A DNA stretch of 64,000 nt from Ceratotherium simum simum (Eukaryota > Chordata > Mammalia > Perissodactyla > Rhinocerotidae): the NCBI RefSeq assembly GCF_000283155.1, contig NW_004454179.1:1325210-1389209 (forward strand). Reading direction: 5' to 3'. The notes beneath the pieces were generated by a model. It had not been told where the DNA came from. It was given only the letters and a program-made list of their open reading frames with translations, and ran no database searches. Shown one piece after another: positions 32,025-43,300 of the stretch. The first letter of the stretch is position 1. Each line of letters starts with the position of its first letter. Both the position numbers and the translations under genes were made by a program.

Positions 32025-32180
32025 GGTTCTCAAGGCTGGGTGCACCTTAGAATCATCTCTGAAGCTTTTAAATGATGTTGATGCCTCGGTCTCAACCCAG
32101 GTAAATGAAATCTGAATCTTTGCTCTAAAGTCCAGATATTGATTTAAAAAAAATTCTCCAGTTGGTTCTAATTTCCACCC
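32025..32180 (+). mobile_element. MER5A-like element
   Basis: It starts with the terminal repeat 'cagtggttctcaaggctggg', followed by 'gcaccttagaatcatctctg'. It ends 'ggttctaatttccacccagc'. The right part is shared with a second copy near 35,060. Confidence 0.8.
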
Positions 32181-32376
32181 AGCATTGATAATGCCACTCC
32201 AGGGTATAGATTTAAATGAATATCTATATAAATATACATACATATATCCTTGTAGTTGTAGTAGGCAGTCAAGCCATCCTTATCCTGGTCTCAGAATTTT
32301 GATTGTTAAAGACTCTGCCTTTACTAAGACTATGGAAACACACACACACATAAAATTTACTCATTCAATATTTATG
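32132..32376 (+). repeat. Direct duplicate block, copy 1
   Basis: Shares order and text with 35051-35305, such as 'gttgtagt', 'aagccatcctta', 'tctcagaat', 'attgattgttaaag'-like, 'ctctgcct' and 'aagactatgg'. It contains the right half of a MER5A-like element plus about 190 nt of unassigned sequence. Confidence 0.75.
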
Positions 32377-32559
32377 TGGTCCTACTATGTATGTGTCAGG
32401 CATTTTTCTAGAGCTGAGGTATGCCAATGCTCACAGGAGACAAAGTCCCCTGCCCTTGTGGAATTTTCATGATTTTACTGAAGTATTTAAGGAAAATTGG
32501 AGACAATATGACACACTTATGCCACAAAGCTAAGGAGGGTCAGGGAAGGCAGCAGTTGT

Positions 32560-32665
32560 GTATGTATGAAGTTGTGGAATTAGGGAACCTGGCTTTTAAT
32601 CCTGGCTCTGCTCTGTGTCTAGTTGAGCAAGTCCCCCACCTCTTAGAATCTTAAATCCTCAAGTT
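32560..32665 (+). mobile_element. MIR SINE, partial
   Basis: 'tttaatcctggctctgctct' followed by 'gagcaagtcccccacctctt' fits a sense MIR. Confidence 0.6.
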
Positions 32666-35050
32666 ACCAAAAGAGAGCTTTGAACTAAATGATTTCTGGG
32701 GCCCTAAAGTTTGATTGAGGTCTCAAAACCACTGAATCAAAAGGTGGAAATAAACATTCATGACTGCAGCATCACATCCAGACAGCAGAGTTGATTCTCC
32801 AAAGCCTCTAAAATAGGAAATGGCCCATAAAGCCTTCACTAGCCCAGTGTATTTCAACCATTTTTAAGACATGCCCCCATTTGATAAACATGAAATCTTA
32901 CACCTTCTGTTGAATAGCAAAGTCAAGATCAACTTGGGGCCAAACCAAATCAAAGCGTCTATAATTTTGAATATGCTTTCCAAACTTTCCAGACCTTAGA
33001 GATTTTGATAAGGCTGTTTTCCTCTTCCTTCCCCCTCTGAGAATCTCTGCCCAAATTCTTGCCTTTGCTGGAGTCCATTTAGAAGAGGTAGTGATAAACT
33101 GTCAGGAAGGGCTGTCAGCAACTTTATATTAAAATTCTTATTTCCCCAAACAATGAGGTTTTTTTTTAAGCACCTGCACTAATTCCCATAGTCTTAGTAA
33201 GCAGAGACTTTAGCAATCAACATTCTGAGACCTTGATAAGGGTGAGTGGACTGTCTATTACAGCTTGGAGAAGAATGGGCATGTGGGTGATTGAGCTAAT
33301 GTGAATGCATAATGATTCCCCCTACTGCCCCTAAACTTTCTGAAAAGCTAAACTTACTTCATGATATGAAATTTCACTGAATGGACAGTAGGATGATGGA
33401 GAGTTTGCATTGAAGTGGTTTTTTAAAAAGTCCGATTGTCATAGTAACACTCTGAAAAGATTTTGATGCAACTTTGGAATTACTCCACATCCAATTACGT
33501 AGGACATCCACTTGGGGTGAGAGATAAGTGCTTCTGTGACTGCAAACATAGAAAGAAAATCCATTTAGCCTTTTTAGCCAATTTATTAAAGCAGGGGAGA
33601 ATTATTTTTAAAATGCAATTTCTGACTTCAAATAAGGAGTATTGGAAAAAAATTTTCTTGGTATAGTTTGGAGTTTCCTAATAAAAGAGAAAATGTTCAA
33701 GACATCCGAAGTGTGGGTTCTTTGGGAAGCAGAAAAATTTAGGGCCAGGGAAAACACTAAGTGGTCAGTGAGTCCATTCCCTGACCATCACAAAGGGCCA
33801 GATTCAAGCAGGTAGGTTTTCTGTTACTCTAAAGACTAAAACCCCCCTTTGTAAACATCCCAGTGCTTAAAATCTCACTGCAGCATAGTTTTTTATAGTT
33901 TACCTAAATCTTGGCAGTTTAATCTCATTCTAGCTTCAGGAAAGATCATCACCATCAAAACATTTATTTCTTTAATAAAAATTGTAAAAAGAGCACTTTT
34001 TACAATGAGTTTTGCTAGATCAAGGAGAGAAAAAGCTGAAAAGTGAAGTTCCTGCCATTGAAATCTTATAGGAACCACCTCCTCCACTGGCTCAGAATCC
34101 TTCTTATAACTAGATCTTGTTAAGCTCTTCAGAACATCGAATTTTAGAATGTAGAAAGGGCTTCAATATTGTCTACTCCAGATCCCCAATTAAACAGATT
34201 GGAGCAAGCGACACCTGAAGTGGCTAAGTGGCTCATCCCAGATCACATGCCAAGTCAGGATCCAAATCCAGGTCTCCCTACTTCCAGGCCATTGCTCCAT
34301 TCCAGATTAAAAGCATCTCAGCATTTTTCTTCACAAAGATATGCTAGCTGATATCTAGCACTCCATTCCCTTCAAAGTAAATGCCCACATATGTATTATT
34401 TCATGTTTTCTGTCTCTTCCCATACCTTTGTCACTTTTAAAAATATTTATAGGCTCCCATTCCTTGGAGAAATAGCTGATGCCAGGTCTGGGATAGGGAA
34501 GGTATGAGATGAGCTTAGACCATCCTGTGCCAGAAAGCAAGGAAGGAGGTCCTCATGGACTAATGGCGACTTGCCCGAAGGAGCAGCTGTAGAGGGCTCC
34601 TGCTATCCAGAGAGGAAAATGCTCAGTGTCCAAAAGAATGATGATGGTAACTTATGAATGAAACAAACCATCTGTTGAGTCTATAGTGATACTCAATAAA
34701 TAAATAAATAACATAAATATATAAACAAGTAAATATATAGAGAAAGGAAGGGAAAAGGGAAAGCTCTTCTTTACAGAAGAATACCAGCTAATTAATGAGA
34801 TAGAAGGATATAATTTAAAAGTTCACTATTTTACAACCCCCAATGAAATAATTGATTCAAGCAAAGATCATCAATGAGTGCTAAAACCATTTTATGAAGG
34901 GTCTTGGAGTGTTAGGATATTCTTATAGTAAAGGGTCACACAGAGATGACATAGTAAATACTAAGGGGCAAAAAGCACCTTCACAATGGAGAGACCCAGC
35001 AGGCACCACCTTCACAAGTGACCAAACTTATTACAAGAGAAGTGCTAGGG
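32666..35050. other. Intergenic between the duplicate blocks
   Basis: No gene recognised. AT-rich simple sequence lies at 34694-34740. The interval includes stretches with MIR-like pieces too short to call (about 34150-34290). Confidence 0.4.
34694..34740. repeat. AT-rich simple repeat (TAAA)n-like
   Basis: 'caataaataaataaataaca' grades into 'taaatatataaacaagtaaa'. Confidence 0.8.
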
Positions 35051-35305
35051 CCCAGACATCAGTATTTTTCAAAACTTTCCGACTGATTCTAATTTCCATC
35101 CAGAATTGAGAATACCATCCTAAGGCTTAGATTTACACGAATACGTATGTAAATGTACATGTATATTCTTGAAGTTGTAGTAAACAATTAAGCCATCCTT
35201 AACACAGTCTCAGAATATTGATTGTTAAAGGCTCTGCCTCACCAAGACTATGGGAAAAAAGTACACACATCACGTATATATAATTTATTCATTCAACAAA
35301 TGTTC
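35051..35305 (+). repeat. Direct duplicate block, copy 2
   Basis: See copy 1 at 32132-32376. By eye about four in five positions agree. Here the left half of MER5A is missing. Confidence 0.75.
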
Positions 35306-35319
35306 ATTTAGCCTGTTCC

Positions 35320-35960
35320 TGTGGGACAATCTGCATTTCCTGAAGTGTTGCAATAAGAAGTACACACCATCACTGATGTGATATTCTTCCCAAAAATGTT
35401 TAACCAAAATCCAATCATGAGACAACTTTTAGACAAATCCAGAATATTGAACGTTCAACAAGACAATGAGTTGGGCTCTTCAAAAAGGTCAATTGACTTG
35501 AAAAACCAAACAAAAAAGAAGGGGGGATTGTTCTAGATTAAAAGAAACTAAGAGACATAACAATCAAACAAAATGCATGAACTTTGGTTAGATCCTGTAG
35601 TTTAAAAAACAAAAGCTATAAAATACATTTTGGAGGCAATTAAAGAAATTTCAATAAGGACTATATTTTAGACGCTACTATTGACTTAATGATAGTTTTC
35701 TAATGTGTAACAATGGTTTTGAGGTAATATGGAAGAATGTCCTTATTCTTAGGAGATATAGTCTGAATTATTGAGGGGTGAGGTGTCATGATACCTGTTT
35801 TCAAATGGTTCAGAGATGTAGAGAGAAAGACGAGAAAGAAAAAGAGAGAGATCACAATGTAAAATATTAACAACCGAATCTCAGTGAAGGTGTTCATTGT
35901 GCTATTCTTTCCATTTTTCTGTACTTTTCAAATTTTTAAAATAAATAAATAAAACCTTTT
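35320..35960 (+). mobile_element. L1 3' end (L1ME/HAL1 type)
   Basis: 'gaatgtccttattcttagga', 'ggtgaggtgtcatgatacct', 'tcaaatggttcagagatgta', 'gtgttcattgtgctattctt' and a final A-rich tail follow the order of an old L1 3' UTR. Confidence 0.7.
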
Positions 35961-36079
35961 AGTAAGATAGAAACCCTAGAACAAGCAAGGGATGTTTGTC
36001 TGTTTCTCTCTCTGATGTATGCCAAGCACTTAGAGCAGTCCCTGCCACATAACAGGCACTCAATGAACATATGTTTAAT

Positions 36080-36345
36080 GAGAAACAAACAAAAAAGAAG
36101 GCTGCCCCAGCTCGGGAAGCCAGGGAGCGGGAGTGTCTGCCTGGCACAGCGCGCTGCCAGTCAGCAGTTGTCAGAGCTCCCGACAGCCAGAGGAACGCCA
36201 CAGGAGGAGGCTCCTGTGGGCAGTGCTCTCTTCGCTGCATCAGCCTTCGGTGCTGTCAGCTGGGCAGAGGTTGGAGAAAGAAGAGTCACTCAGCCAGAAC
36301 GGCTTACCGGTGACCTGCTTTCTCGCCACCTGCCATGATCAAACT
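36080..36345. other. GC-rich non-repetitive patch
   Basis: About 265 nt clearly richer in G+C and CpG than the flanks, without recognisable repeats. Several overlapping frames up to 107 codons exist, but none resembles a known protein. Confidence 0.4.
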
Positions 36346-36619
36346 GGAAATGTCAAGGAGATGTTTCTGATGAGAGTACAAAAATGTAGGCATCTGTCAG
36401 CACACACGGCTTCAGCCGCCCCCTGGATCCAGGGGAAATCTTGAATGCTTGTGAAACCTCCGGATCCTGAGATCCAGTAGATTCCACGTGATTGGTGAAA
36501 TGGAAAGTCTTACAGTGAGGCAGTGGCTGACCTCCTTGTTCATTTTCTCTCCTTTAAGGCCCCCAGAACAACATATTTTTTTAAAAAGATGAGTTTTCTA
36601 AGATTCTACCTGTTGATGA

Positions 36620-36919
36620 ATTTTTTTTTTTTTTTTGTGAGGAAGATCAGCCCTGAGCTAACATCCATGCTAATCCTCCTCTTTTTGCTGAGGAAGACCG
36701 GCTCTGAGCTAACATCTATTGCCAATCCTCCTCCTTTTTTTCCCCCCAAAGCCCCAGTAGATAGTTGTATGTCATAGTTGCACATCCTTCTAGTTGCTGT
36801 ATGTGGGACGCGGCCTCAGCATGGCTGGACAAGCAGTGCGTCGGTGCACGCCCGGAATCCGAACCCAGGCCACCAGTAGCGGAGCGCACGCACCCAACCA
36901 CTAAGCCAGGGTGCCGGCC
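36620..36919 (-). mobile_element. ERE SINE, full length, antisense, 10-bp TSD
   Basis: Oligo(T), two tail units, body and tRNA-like head ending 'agggtgccggcc'. Flanks CTGTTGATGA at 36610-36619 and 36920-36929. It is nearly the same as the copy at 5191-5492. Confidence 0.92.
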
Positions 36920-37106
36920 CTGTTGATGACTTTTTACTTCATTTCCAAATTCTAGAGTTGAAGAAACACATGTATATTAAGAAATGGCTAAAATATGTAT
37001 AAAACAAAAATGCCCCGGAGGTTAATGGAGGAGAACACCGGGGCGTGGTGAGGGACCCTGGCGTGTGCGTCCCAGTGGCTCAGCAGAAGGCCAGCCAGAT
37101 AAAGGC

Positions 37107-37323
37107 GTCTTTCTTGCCTCTTTCTTTTTCCCTTTCTCTTCTCTCTTCTACTCTCTTTCGCTGTCTCTTTTCTTTCTTTTCTCTCTTCATCCCTGTTTTC
37201 TTTCTTCCTTCCTTCCTCCTTTCCTTCCTCCCTCCCTTCTTTCCTTCCTTCCTTCCTTCCTTCCTTCCTTCCTTCCTTCCTTCCTTCTTTCCTTCGTCTC
37301 CTCCTCTCTTCCTCTCTCTCTCA
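37107..37323 (+). repeat. Polypyrimidine tract with (TTCC)n
   Basis: Over 200 nt of almost only C and T. A regular (TTCC)n core lies at 37241-37286. The serine/phenylalanine/leucine-rich frames are artefacts of the repeat. Confidence 0.92.
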
Positions 37324-38640
37324 CAATAAAAAAAAAAACCACAGTAATTGAAACTAAAGGCAAGTGAATCTCAGGCTGACTCCAGCCTCCATCTCCCCTG
37401 CCTCCCGGTGTTAAGCAGAGCCATGCCCTTTCTAATAGCGACTGTTTGAGAAAGAGGTTCAGACCCTTTTAACTAGAAAAATCCCCCCAGGCATGTCATC
37501 TCTTTCCTGTGTAGACCTGCAAGGGAGGTGATCATACCTCTCCCACTTAGAAGGAGCCTGGCAGTACTCTCTGAACCAAATTCACATAAGAAAGGGAAGA
37601 GCCTATTTGGAAAAACATACTCTTCTGCTGCCAACACAAGCAGATCTTTCAGGGAGGAGGGAAACTGTAACCCCTCCAAGATCTTTGCTGTCCTTCAGAG
37701 CCAAGGAGCTCAGGTTTCACAAAGGAATTTATAGAGCAGACTGACGCCTCTGGGGTTGGAATCAGCTCAGGACTAAGTGGAGAGCGTGAAGAGGGACAGG
37801 CACCCTTTTCTGCTTTGTGTGGGCTGGGGATTGTTTACCAGGGGATGAAAACGTCCTCTCACTGAAAAGGAATGTTTGGCAAGGAAATGACCTCTGGAGG
37901 CACAACCCAATTGCTCCCTGGGGAGTCAGTTTGGGTTAGTAACAGATCAGAACCACCAACCTGGACAAAGCGCACTGGGCGGGGCAGGGGAGGGGGCTGG
38001 GATCACAGGAGCTTTGTGATGTTTAGAGCAACTCCCGCCTTCAAAGGACAGCTGTCCTCTTTTCTAGGTAAATTATGTACTGCGAAAGAGAGAAAAGGAA
38101 AAAAAAATGAGAGGTTAGAAATCATAGCAAAAAATAAAAGGGATATTTGAGTTATTCGTGTAAGTGTTTCCTGACTGTACCACTTCGCTCAGAGCTCATC
38201 CTAGGTCCTTTCAAAACCGTGTTCAGGGGGTACTGAGATGGTGTGGGGTGAGTTGCTCTGCTTGCTGACATCTACACTTGGATGAAGTGGAGAGAGAAGA
38301 TGTCCTTCCTTATTTGGTGGCTCTGGAAGCTTCATTCCCTCCTCATCTCTCTTCCCATAAGAACCTGACCCTGGTCAGCAGAAGCCCAAGCCATTCGGCA
38401 GCCCCCACCCCTGGCCCTCCTTTATCTCAGAGTCTTCACTGTGGAATTCCAAGGCCCACCCCAATGCTCCGGATGTGCTTCAATCCATGGCCTGCCACTT
38501 GGCTCCTCTTGTGATGACAAGCAGATAACATAGCTCACATGCCTTCTCCTTTTCCTGCATACCAACCAGACCCCAGCTCCAAAAAGAGAACGCGCCACAA
38601 ACCAAGAGAGGTGGAGTTTTATTTTTGTATAGACATTGTT
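37324..38640. other. Intergenic, no recognised feature
   Basis: No gene, RNA or named repeat. Confidence 0.4.
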
Positions 38641-38870
38641 AAGACTCTACAATAAGCCTAGAATTGTGAAAAGTCCTTTCCCATGTTGCTCCAGTTAATT
38701 CCCTCAATCATCCTGGGATTTTTACAGATGAGGAAATTAGTGGGTGCAGAGGTTAATTAAATATCCATAGTCACATAGCAAGTGTGTATGTGTGTGTGTG
38801 GCGGGAGCGGGGGGAGGGAGGGATGCAGATTCAAACCCGAGGCTGACTCCAAGTCCAGAGCACCTTTATT
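38640..38870 (-). mobile_element. MIR SINE, antisense, with embedded TG/G-rich patch
   Basis: 'tttttacagatgaggaaatt', 'tagtcacatagcaagtgtgt' and 'gcagattcaaacccgaggct' are the inverted MIR parts. A (TG)n and G-rich patch lies at 38780-38822. Confidence 0.7.
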
Positions 38871-39049
38871 GTAGTTAAATCCCATCACAACTAAGCATGA
38901 CCCTGATGGCAATCACTGTCAAGAAGATTTACCAAGTTTGGACATCATGAATTTCAAGACAAGTATTCTTTCTTCAAGGCATGGCATCAAAAGGTGCACT
39001 TCTGTTATTCATCAACATCACCATAGTTACAACCACAATGCAAGTGTAA

Positions 39050-39480
39050 TTTAAGAAAACTCTATATCTGAGAAACAACAAGAAAGCAGAGAAAATATTT
39101 GCTTAACACATCAATAAGTGAATGGGTATAAATATGAAATAAAGTGGCAGGAATATGTCCAAATCACCAAATATGAATGAGTTAAATGCCTCTTTTAAAA
39201 GACAGGTGCTCTTATATGGGGGTAAAACAATACAAACCAAGCTATCTGCTGTTTATAAGTGACATACTTATACCAGAATGACATAAAGAGGATGAAAATA
39301 AAGGGATGGACGATGAGACACCATGTAAATGCTACTAAAATATGCAGAAGGGGAAATATTAGTACCAGAAAAAAATAAATTCAAAGCAAAAAGCACTAAA
39401 TGGGACAAAGAGGGATGAAAACACCATCCAACAAGAAGTTTTACCAATAATTAATTTCTATGTAGTCAATCACATAGCAT
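39050..39480 (+). mobile_element. Old L1 ORF2 fragment
   Basis: A-rich text with 'ataagtgacatacttatacc', 'ggatgaaaataaagggatgg' and 'acaaagagggatgaaaacac' resembles a decayed L1 ORF2 segment. Confidence 0.55.
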
Positions 39481-41800
39481 CAAAATATCTAAAGACCAGA
39501 TCTGTACACTCAGGCATGCTAAGAACAGGTTCACATAGTAAAAGGAGCTGTTTGGGCCCAGTAGGAACTTGCTTCTCTTCCAGTGAAAAATTGGTCTGCA
39601 GTGTATTTAAAGCAGGGAGCTTAAGCTCAGACTTCCAGATTGGAAAGATTCTAAGTATTTCAGGGAGAGCTTATTTACGCTGTATGAGTATTTTACGTCA
39701 GGGTAGCATTATAACAAATAGACCGTGAAAATCACACCACATCCTAAGGAAAAACAAAAAGCCACAGAAGATTCTTGGAGTGTCTCTTCAGGAAATCCTC
39801 AAACACTCAAGGATCTTGCCAGTTAGGGTAATGTGTTCATAAATTTCTCCCAACAAACTCATTCCAGCATCAGAAAATGACAAATCAATCAAACTCAGAG
39901 GATTGATAGCTAAACTCTTCCAGGACTGTGGGCATGAATCCAGGAAAGGAATTTGTGCCAGAAAATTGAACCCTTTTCTTGCAAGAAATGGAAATAAAGA
40001 CAGAAAGAAAACCAGTTACTTCATTTCAACTCGTATCTACCACCTTTTAGGAAGGAGAGTGAAGATGCAGCGTAGGGCCTCTCACAGGTGAGATGCAATT
40101 CCTAGCAAAATTAAGGAACTAAAGTGCTCAATGCTTAAATCTCACCTTCTGCAGCAGGGCTTGGGTCAGCAGAGAAAAAGGGCCAAGAAATTAATGATGG
40201 GGAGGGTTGTCTCTGACTGGGCATTTGCATTTCTAAATGGTCTCTTTTGAGGGGACACAATTTGAGTTGATATTAAAGGAAAACCTAAAACTAGTAAGTG
40301 CTCATCTAGAGTTTATTTATTCTGATAAGTGTAAATTAGACAATGAGTTGGTTAGAAGTGCTGGATAAATAGTTTTCCAAGAGAAGAGAGCTTTTTCTTC
40401 CTGATCCTTTGTCAGGTACACCAAGATGAGATCCCTATACTTGAAGGGGAGTTGATGTAGTTGAGCTCCCTAGTAGCTTATGTTCTACATCCAAACCAAA
40501 TAAATACTTCCAAACTCTGTGGGAACATAGAATGGAGACCCTATGAGGTCATTGACCAGCAGGGTTTTTTGGTATGTGAATGGGTTGAACACACACACAC
40601 ACACACACACACACATATTTTTATATATATAACAATAGATAGATCTATAGATATTAAGTTTGAGTCTCTTTCTGTCACTCCCTCTCCATTCCTTGTGTTC
40701 TCTTTTCTCTTTCTCTTCTTTCTGGTCTATAACTCTCTGCCTCTATTTCATTCCCTGGGTGCCTGTCAGTAGGTAGATCTTATCTCCATGTGTCTCTTCA
40801 TGGGGATCAGTGTATTTCTCTCACTCATTGGCTGTCTGCCCTTCTCTCTTCCTCTCTCTGTCTCCTTCCCCTCCTAACTCCTGCCTTTTGCTCTGGCTGT
40901 GGCTGCTGCCCTTGCCGCTATGATGCATTTGCTATTGATGGAGTGAGCATTAAGGATGCCCAAATATGGTAATGGGTTTCGGTCAGGGGTGAGATCATGG
41001 TAGCCAGGCAATGCTCTACCCTGCACAGTGCTTGGGAAACTCAGGACTCTCACAAACACTGGCCCACCTTATATCCAGACACCTAAGATCAGGAGGAGAC
41101 AGAGTGATGTAGCCAGACCCTGTTTTATAAAAGGCAGCAGAAGCTCTCTGTTGGCAGCTGCCACTTGTTACAATTCAGCCGATTTTCCATCCCACAGCAA
41201 TTTACATTCATGTCTCTGTTATGATCACTTTGCTGTGCCTTTACTGGAGGGAAACCATCTTCCTTGGAATCATTTAGATAATTAGAGTAAATCCACTGGA
41301 TAGGGAATGCTCAGGTACAACAATGAAACTATTGAAAGATCTTTTTTTTTAAACCCAACCTCCATTTAAGAGAATGTTCAAAGAAATTGCCACATCATAG
41401 TCTTGAAATGTTAAGAATTCCTCTCATTTCTTGCTGTGGCTAAAGCCAGGAACTTTCTAGAATGCTGCAGTTGTTTGTTGTTTGAGTGAAGGATAAAGTA
41501 TAATTTTGTTTGCCTGCGATTTAATCCACCTGAGAAGTATTTTTCCAAGATGTTCCTTGAGCAAAAGGCTGGCTGAAAAACTTTCAACCAACCTATGGGG
41601 AAATAACTGTTTTTTTATTAAAGAGCTTTGCTTAATCAAGAATTCCTCTATGGCATTTTAGGGAATTTATTTTTACTGAATCCTTCTAGAACCTGCAGAA
41701 AATCTTCAAAATGGCCAGCACCAACTTTAGCTGCAGAAGACGGCTGCAGTGAGGGGCAGGGGAGACAGGCTATGGTGCAGAATGTCAAGAGCACAGCTCT
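39481..41800. other. Intergenic, mostly unassigned
   Basis: Contains a (CA)n microsatellite at 40589-40615 and a pyrimidine-rich stretch about 40670-40880. No gene. Confidence 0.4.
40589..40615. repeat. (CA)n microsatellite
   Basis: About 13 perfect AC units, followed by T-rich and (TA)n sequence. Confidence 0.97.
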
Positions 41801-42108
41801 GGGGTCGGCCCTGTGGCCTAGTGGTTAAGTGCGCGTGCTCCGCTACTGGTGGCCCGGGTTTGCATCCCGGGCGTGCACCAACGCACCGCTTCTCCGGCCA
41901 TGCTGAAGCCGCATCCCACATACAGCAACTAGAAGGATGTGCAACTACGACATAAAACTATCTACTAGGGCTTTGGGGAAAAAAAAAAGTAGGAGGATTG
42001 GCAATAGATGTTAGCTCAGAGCCGGTCTTCCTCAGCCAAAAGAGGAGGATTAGCATGGATGTTAGCTCAGGGCTGATCTCCCTCACAAAAAAAAAAAAAA
42101 AAAAAAAA
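41801..42108 (+). mobile_element. ERE SINE, full length, sense
   Basis: 'ggggtcggccctgtggccta' head, body, two tail units (from about 42007 and 42057) and a poly(A) of about 24. Flanks AAGAGCACAGCTCT (41787-41800) and AAGAGTACACCTCC (42109-42122) are imperfect TSDs. Confidence 0.9.
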
Positions 42109-42324
42109 AAGAGTACACCTCCGTTTTTCTATATTTCCCTTTTGTGATTTTTTTTTAGGAAAGTCTAAGTCAGAAAGTCAGGGAAGCCTGTCCCTTAAAT
42201 TCATGGCTCACGAAATTGACTAGGAAAGGTTTTTAAAGTCTTGTGGAAGGGCTATGTAGGGTGTGAAACTTTTCACCTAGGACAAATTCTAAACTGTAAT
42301 GGGACTTTCCCCTCAGTGCCACCT

Positions 42325-42545
42325 ATTTATTACCATTTATTGAGCACTCACCATGTGCCATGCCCTGGGATAAATGTTTAATTAGCTCAAATAAATCTTG
42401 TAGTAACCCTTCAATACAGATACGATTATTTTCCCTATTTTAAAGATGAAGAAACTGAGCCTGATGGCTTAAAGCAATTTGTTCACACAGCTAGGAAGGG
42501 AGAGATCTAGGATTCAAACCCAGATCTGCTGACCTTACAGTCTGT
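42325..42545 (-). mobile_element. MIR SINE, antisense, near full length
   Basis: 'ttgagcactcaccatgtgcc', 'agatgaagaaactgagcctg' and 'aggattcaaacccagatctg' in inverted MIR order. Confidence 0.8.
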
Positions 42546-42804
42546 GTTTACAAATACCTGTCTCATGGCCAGACTCACCACCTTAAGAGTCTAGCAACAA
42601 AGAGAAAATTGGCTCTGAGACACAGTGGCAACAAATATACCAGATGGGAGCCTGCTTACCCTCCCCTGGTCCTGTTCAGTAAATCTCAGAATGTTACGAA
42701 GACCACTGAAGCAAGAACTATTCAGGTTTGTCAAGCCCTATACCATTTGCGGAACCTGATGTCTATTATCTAGACTATATTTTCTAGAACTCTGTTTGAG
42801 ATTC

Positions 42805-42950
42805 TAGATTCTAGGGATTGTTGTTCCCATTTTTTAAAAAGAAAAACCCTAAGACCTAACGAGGTTAAGTGACTTGCTCAAGGTCACATACCCAATAACT
42901 AACAGAGCCAAGACTTGGGCCAAGATCCATCTGATTCTTTATCCAGTGCC
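42805..42950 (-). mobile_element. MIR SINE, antisense
   Basis: 'gaggttaagtgacttgctca' and 'aggtcacatacccaataact' are typical of an inverted MIR. Confidence 0.75.
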
Positions 42951-43216
42951 CTTTGAGCTACTTCTCCTGAGCCAACCCCAGTCAATTAGTCATGACTAGT
43001 CTAAAGTGTCACTTTGAAAAATAGTCTCAGGATGGATCAAGACTTGGGAAGAAAAAGCATCATGATTGATTAGTCATTTCTGTGTGGACACCAGAATGAG
43101 GAGTGGCAGCATGCTCGCCACAATTATGTCATCTCTGATCTATTTAGTGCAATCCCATAATTTTATAGAAGAGGAAATGGACGCCTACCTCAGAAATTCT
43201 GAGACTTCTCAGAATT

Positions 43217-43300
43217 TGAATTGAGTTGATTCCAATTGAGCTAGAACTGAATTGAATAAATTGAAGTGAAGTGAATTGATTTGAATTGACTTGAACTAAA
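43217..43300. repeat. Degenerate (TTGAA)n-like minisatellite
   Basis: Units such as gaattgagttgattc, tgaattgaataaattgaa and gaattgatttgaattgac recur over about 85 nt with imperfect spacing. Confidence 0.7.

Noticed and set aside
37045..37367. Serine/phenylalanine/leucine-rich frames
   Set aside because: Produced by the (TTCC)n polypyrimidine tract.
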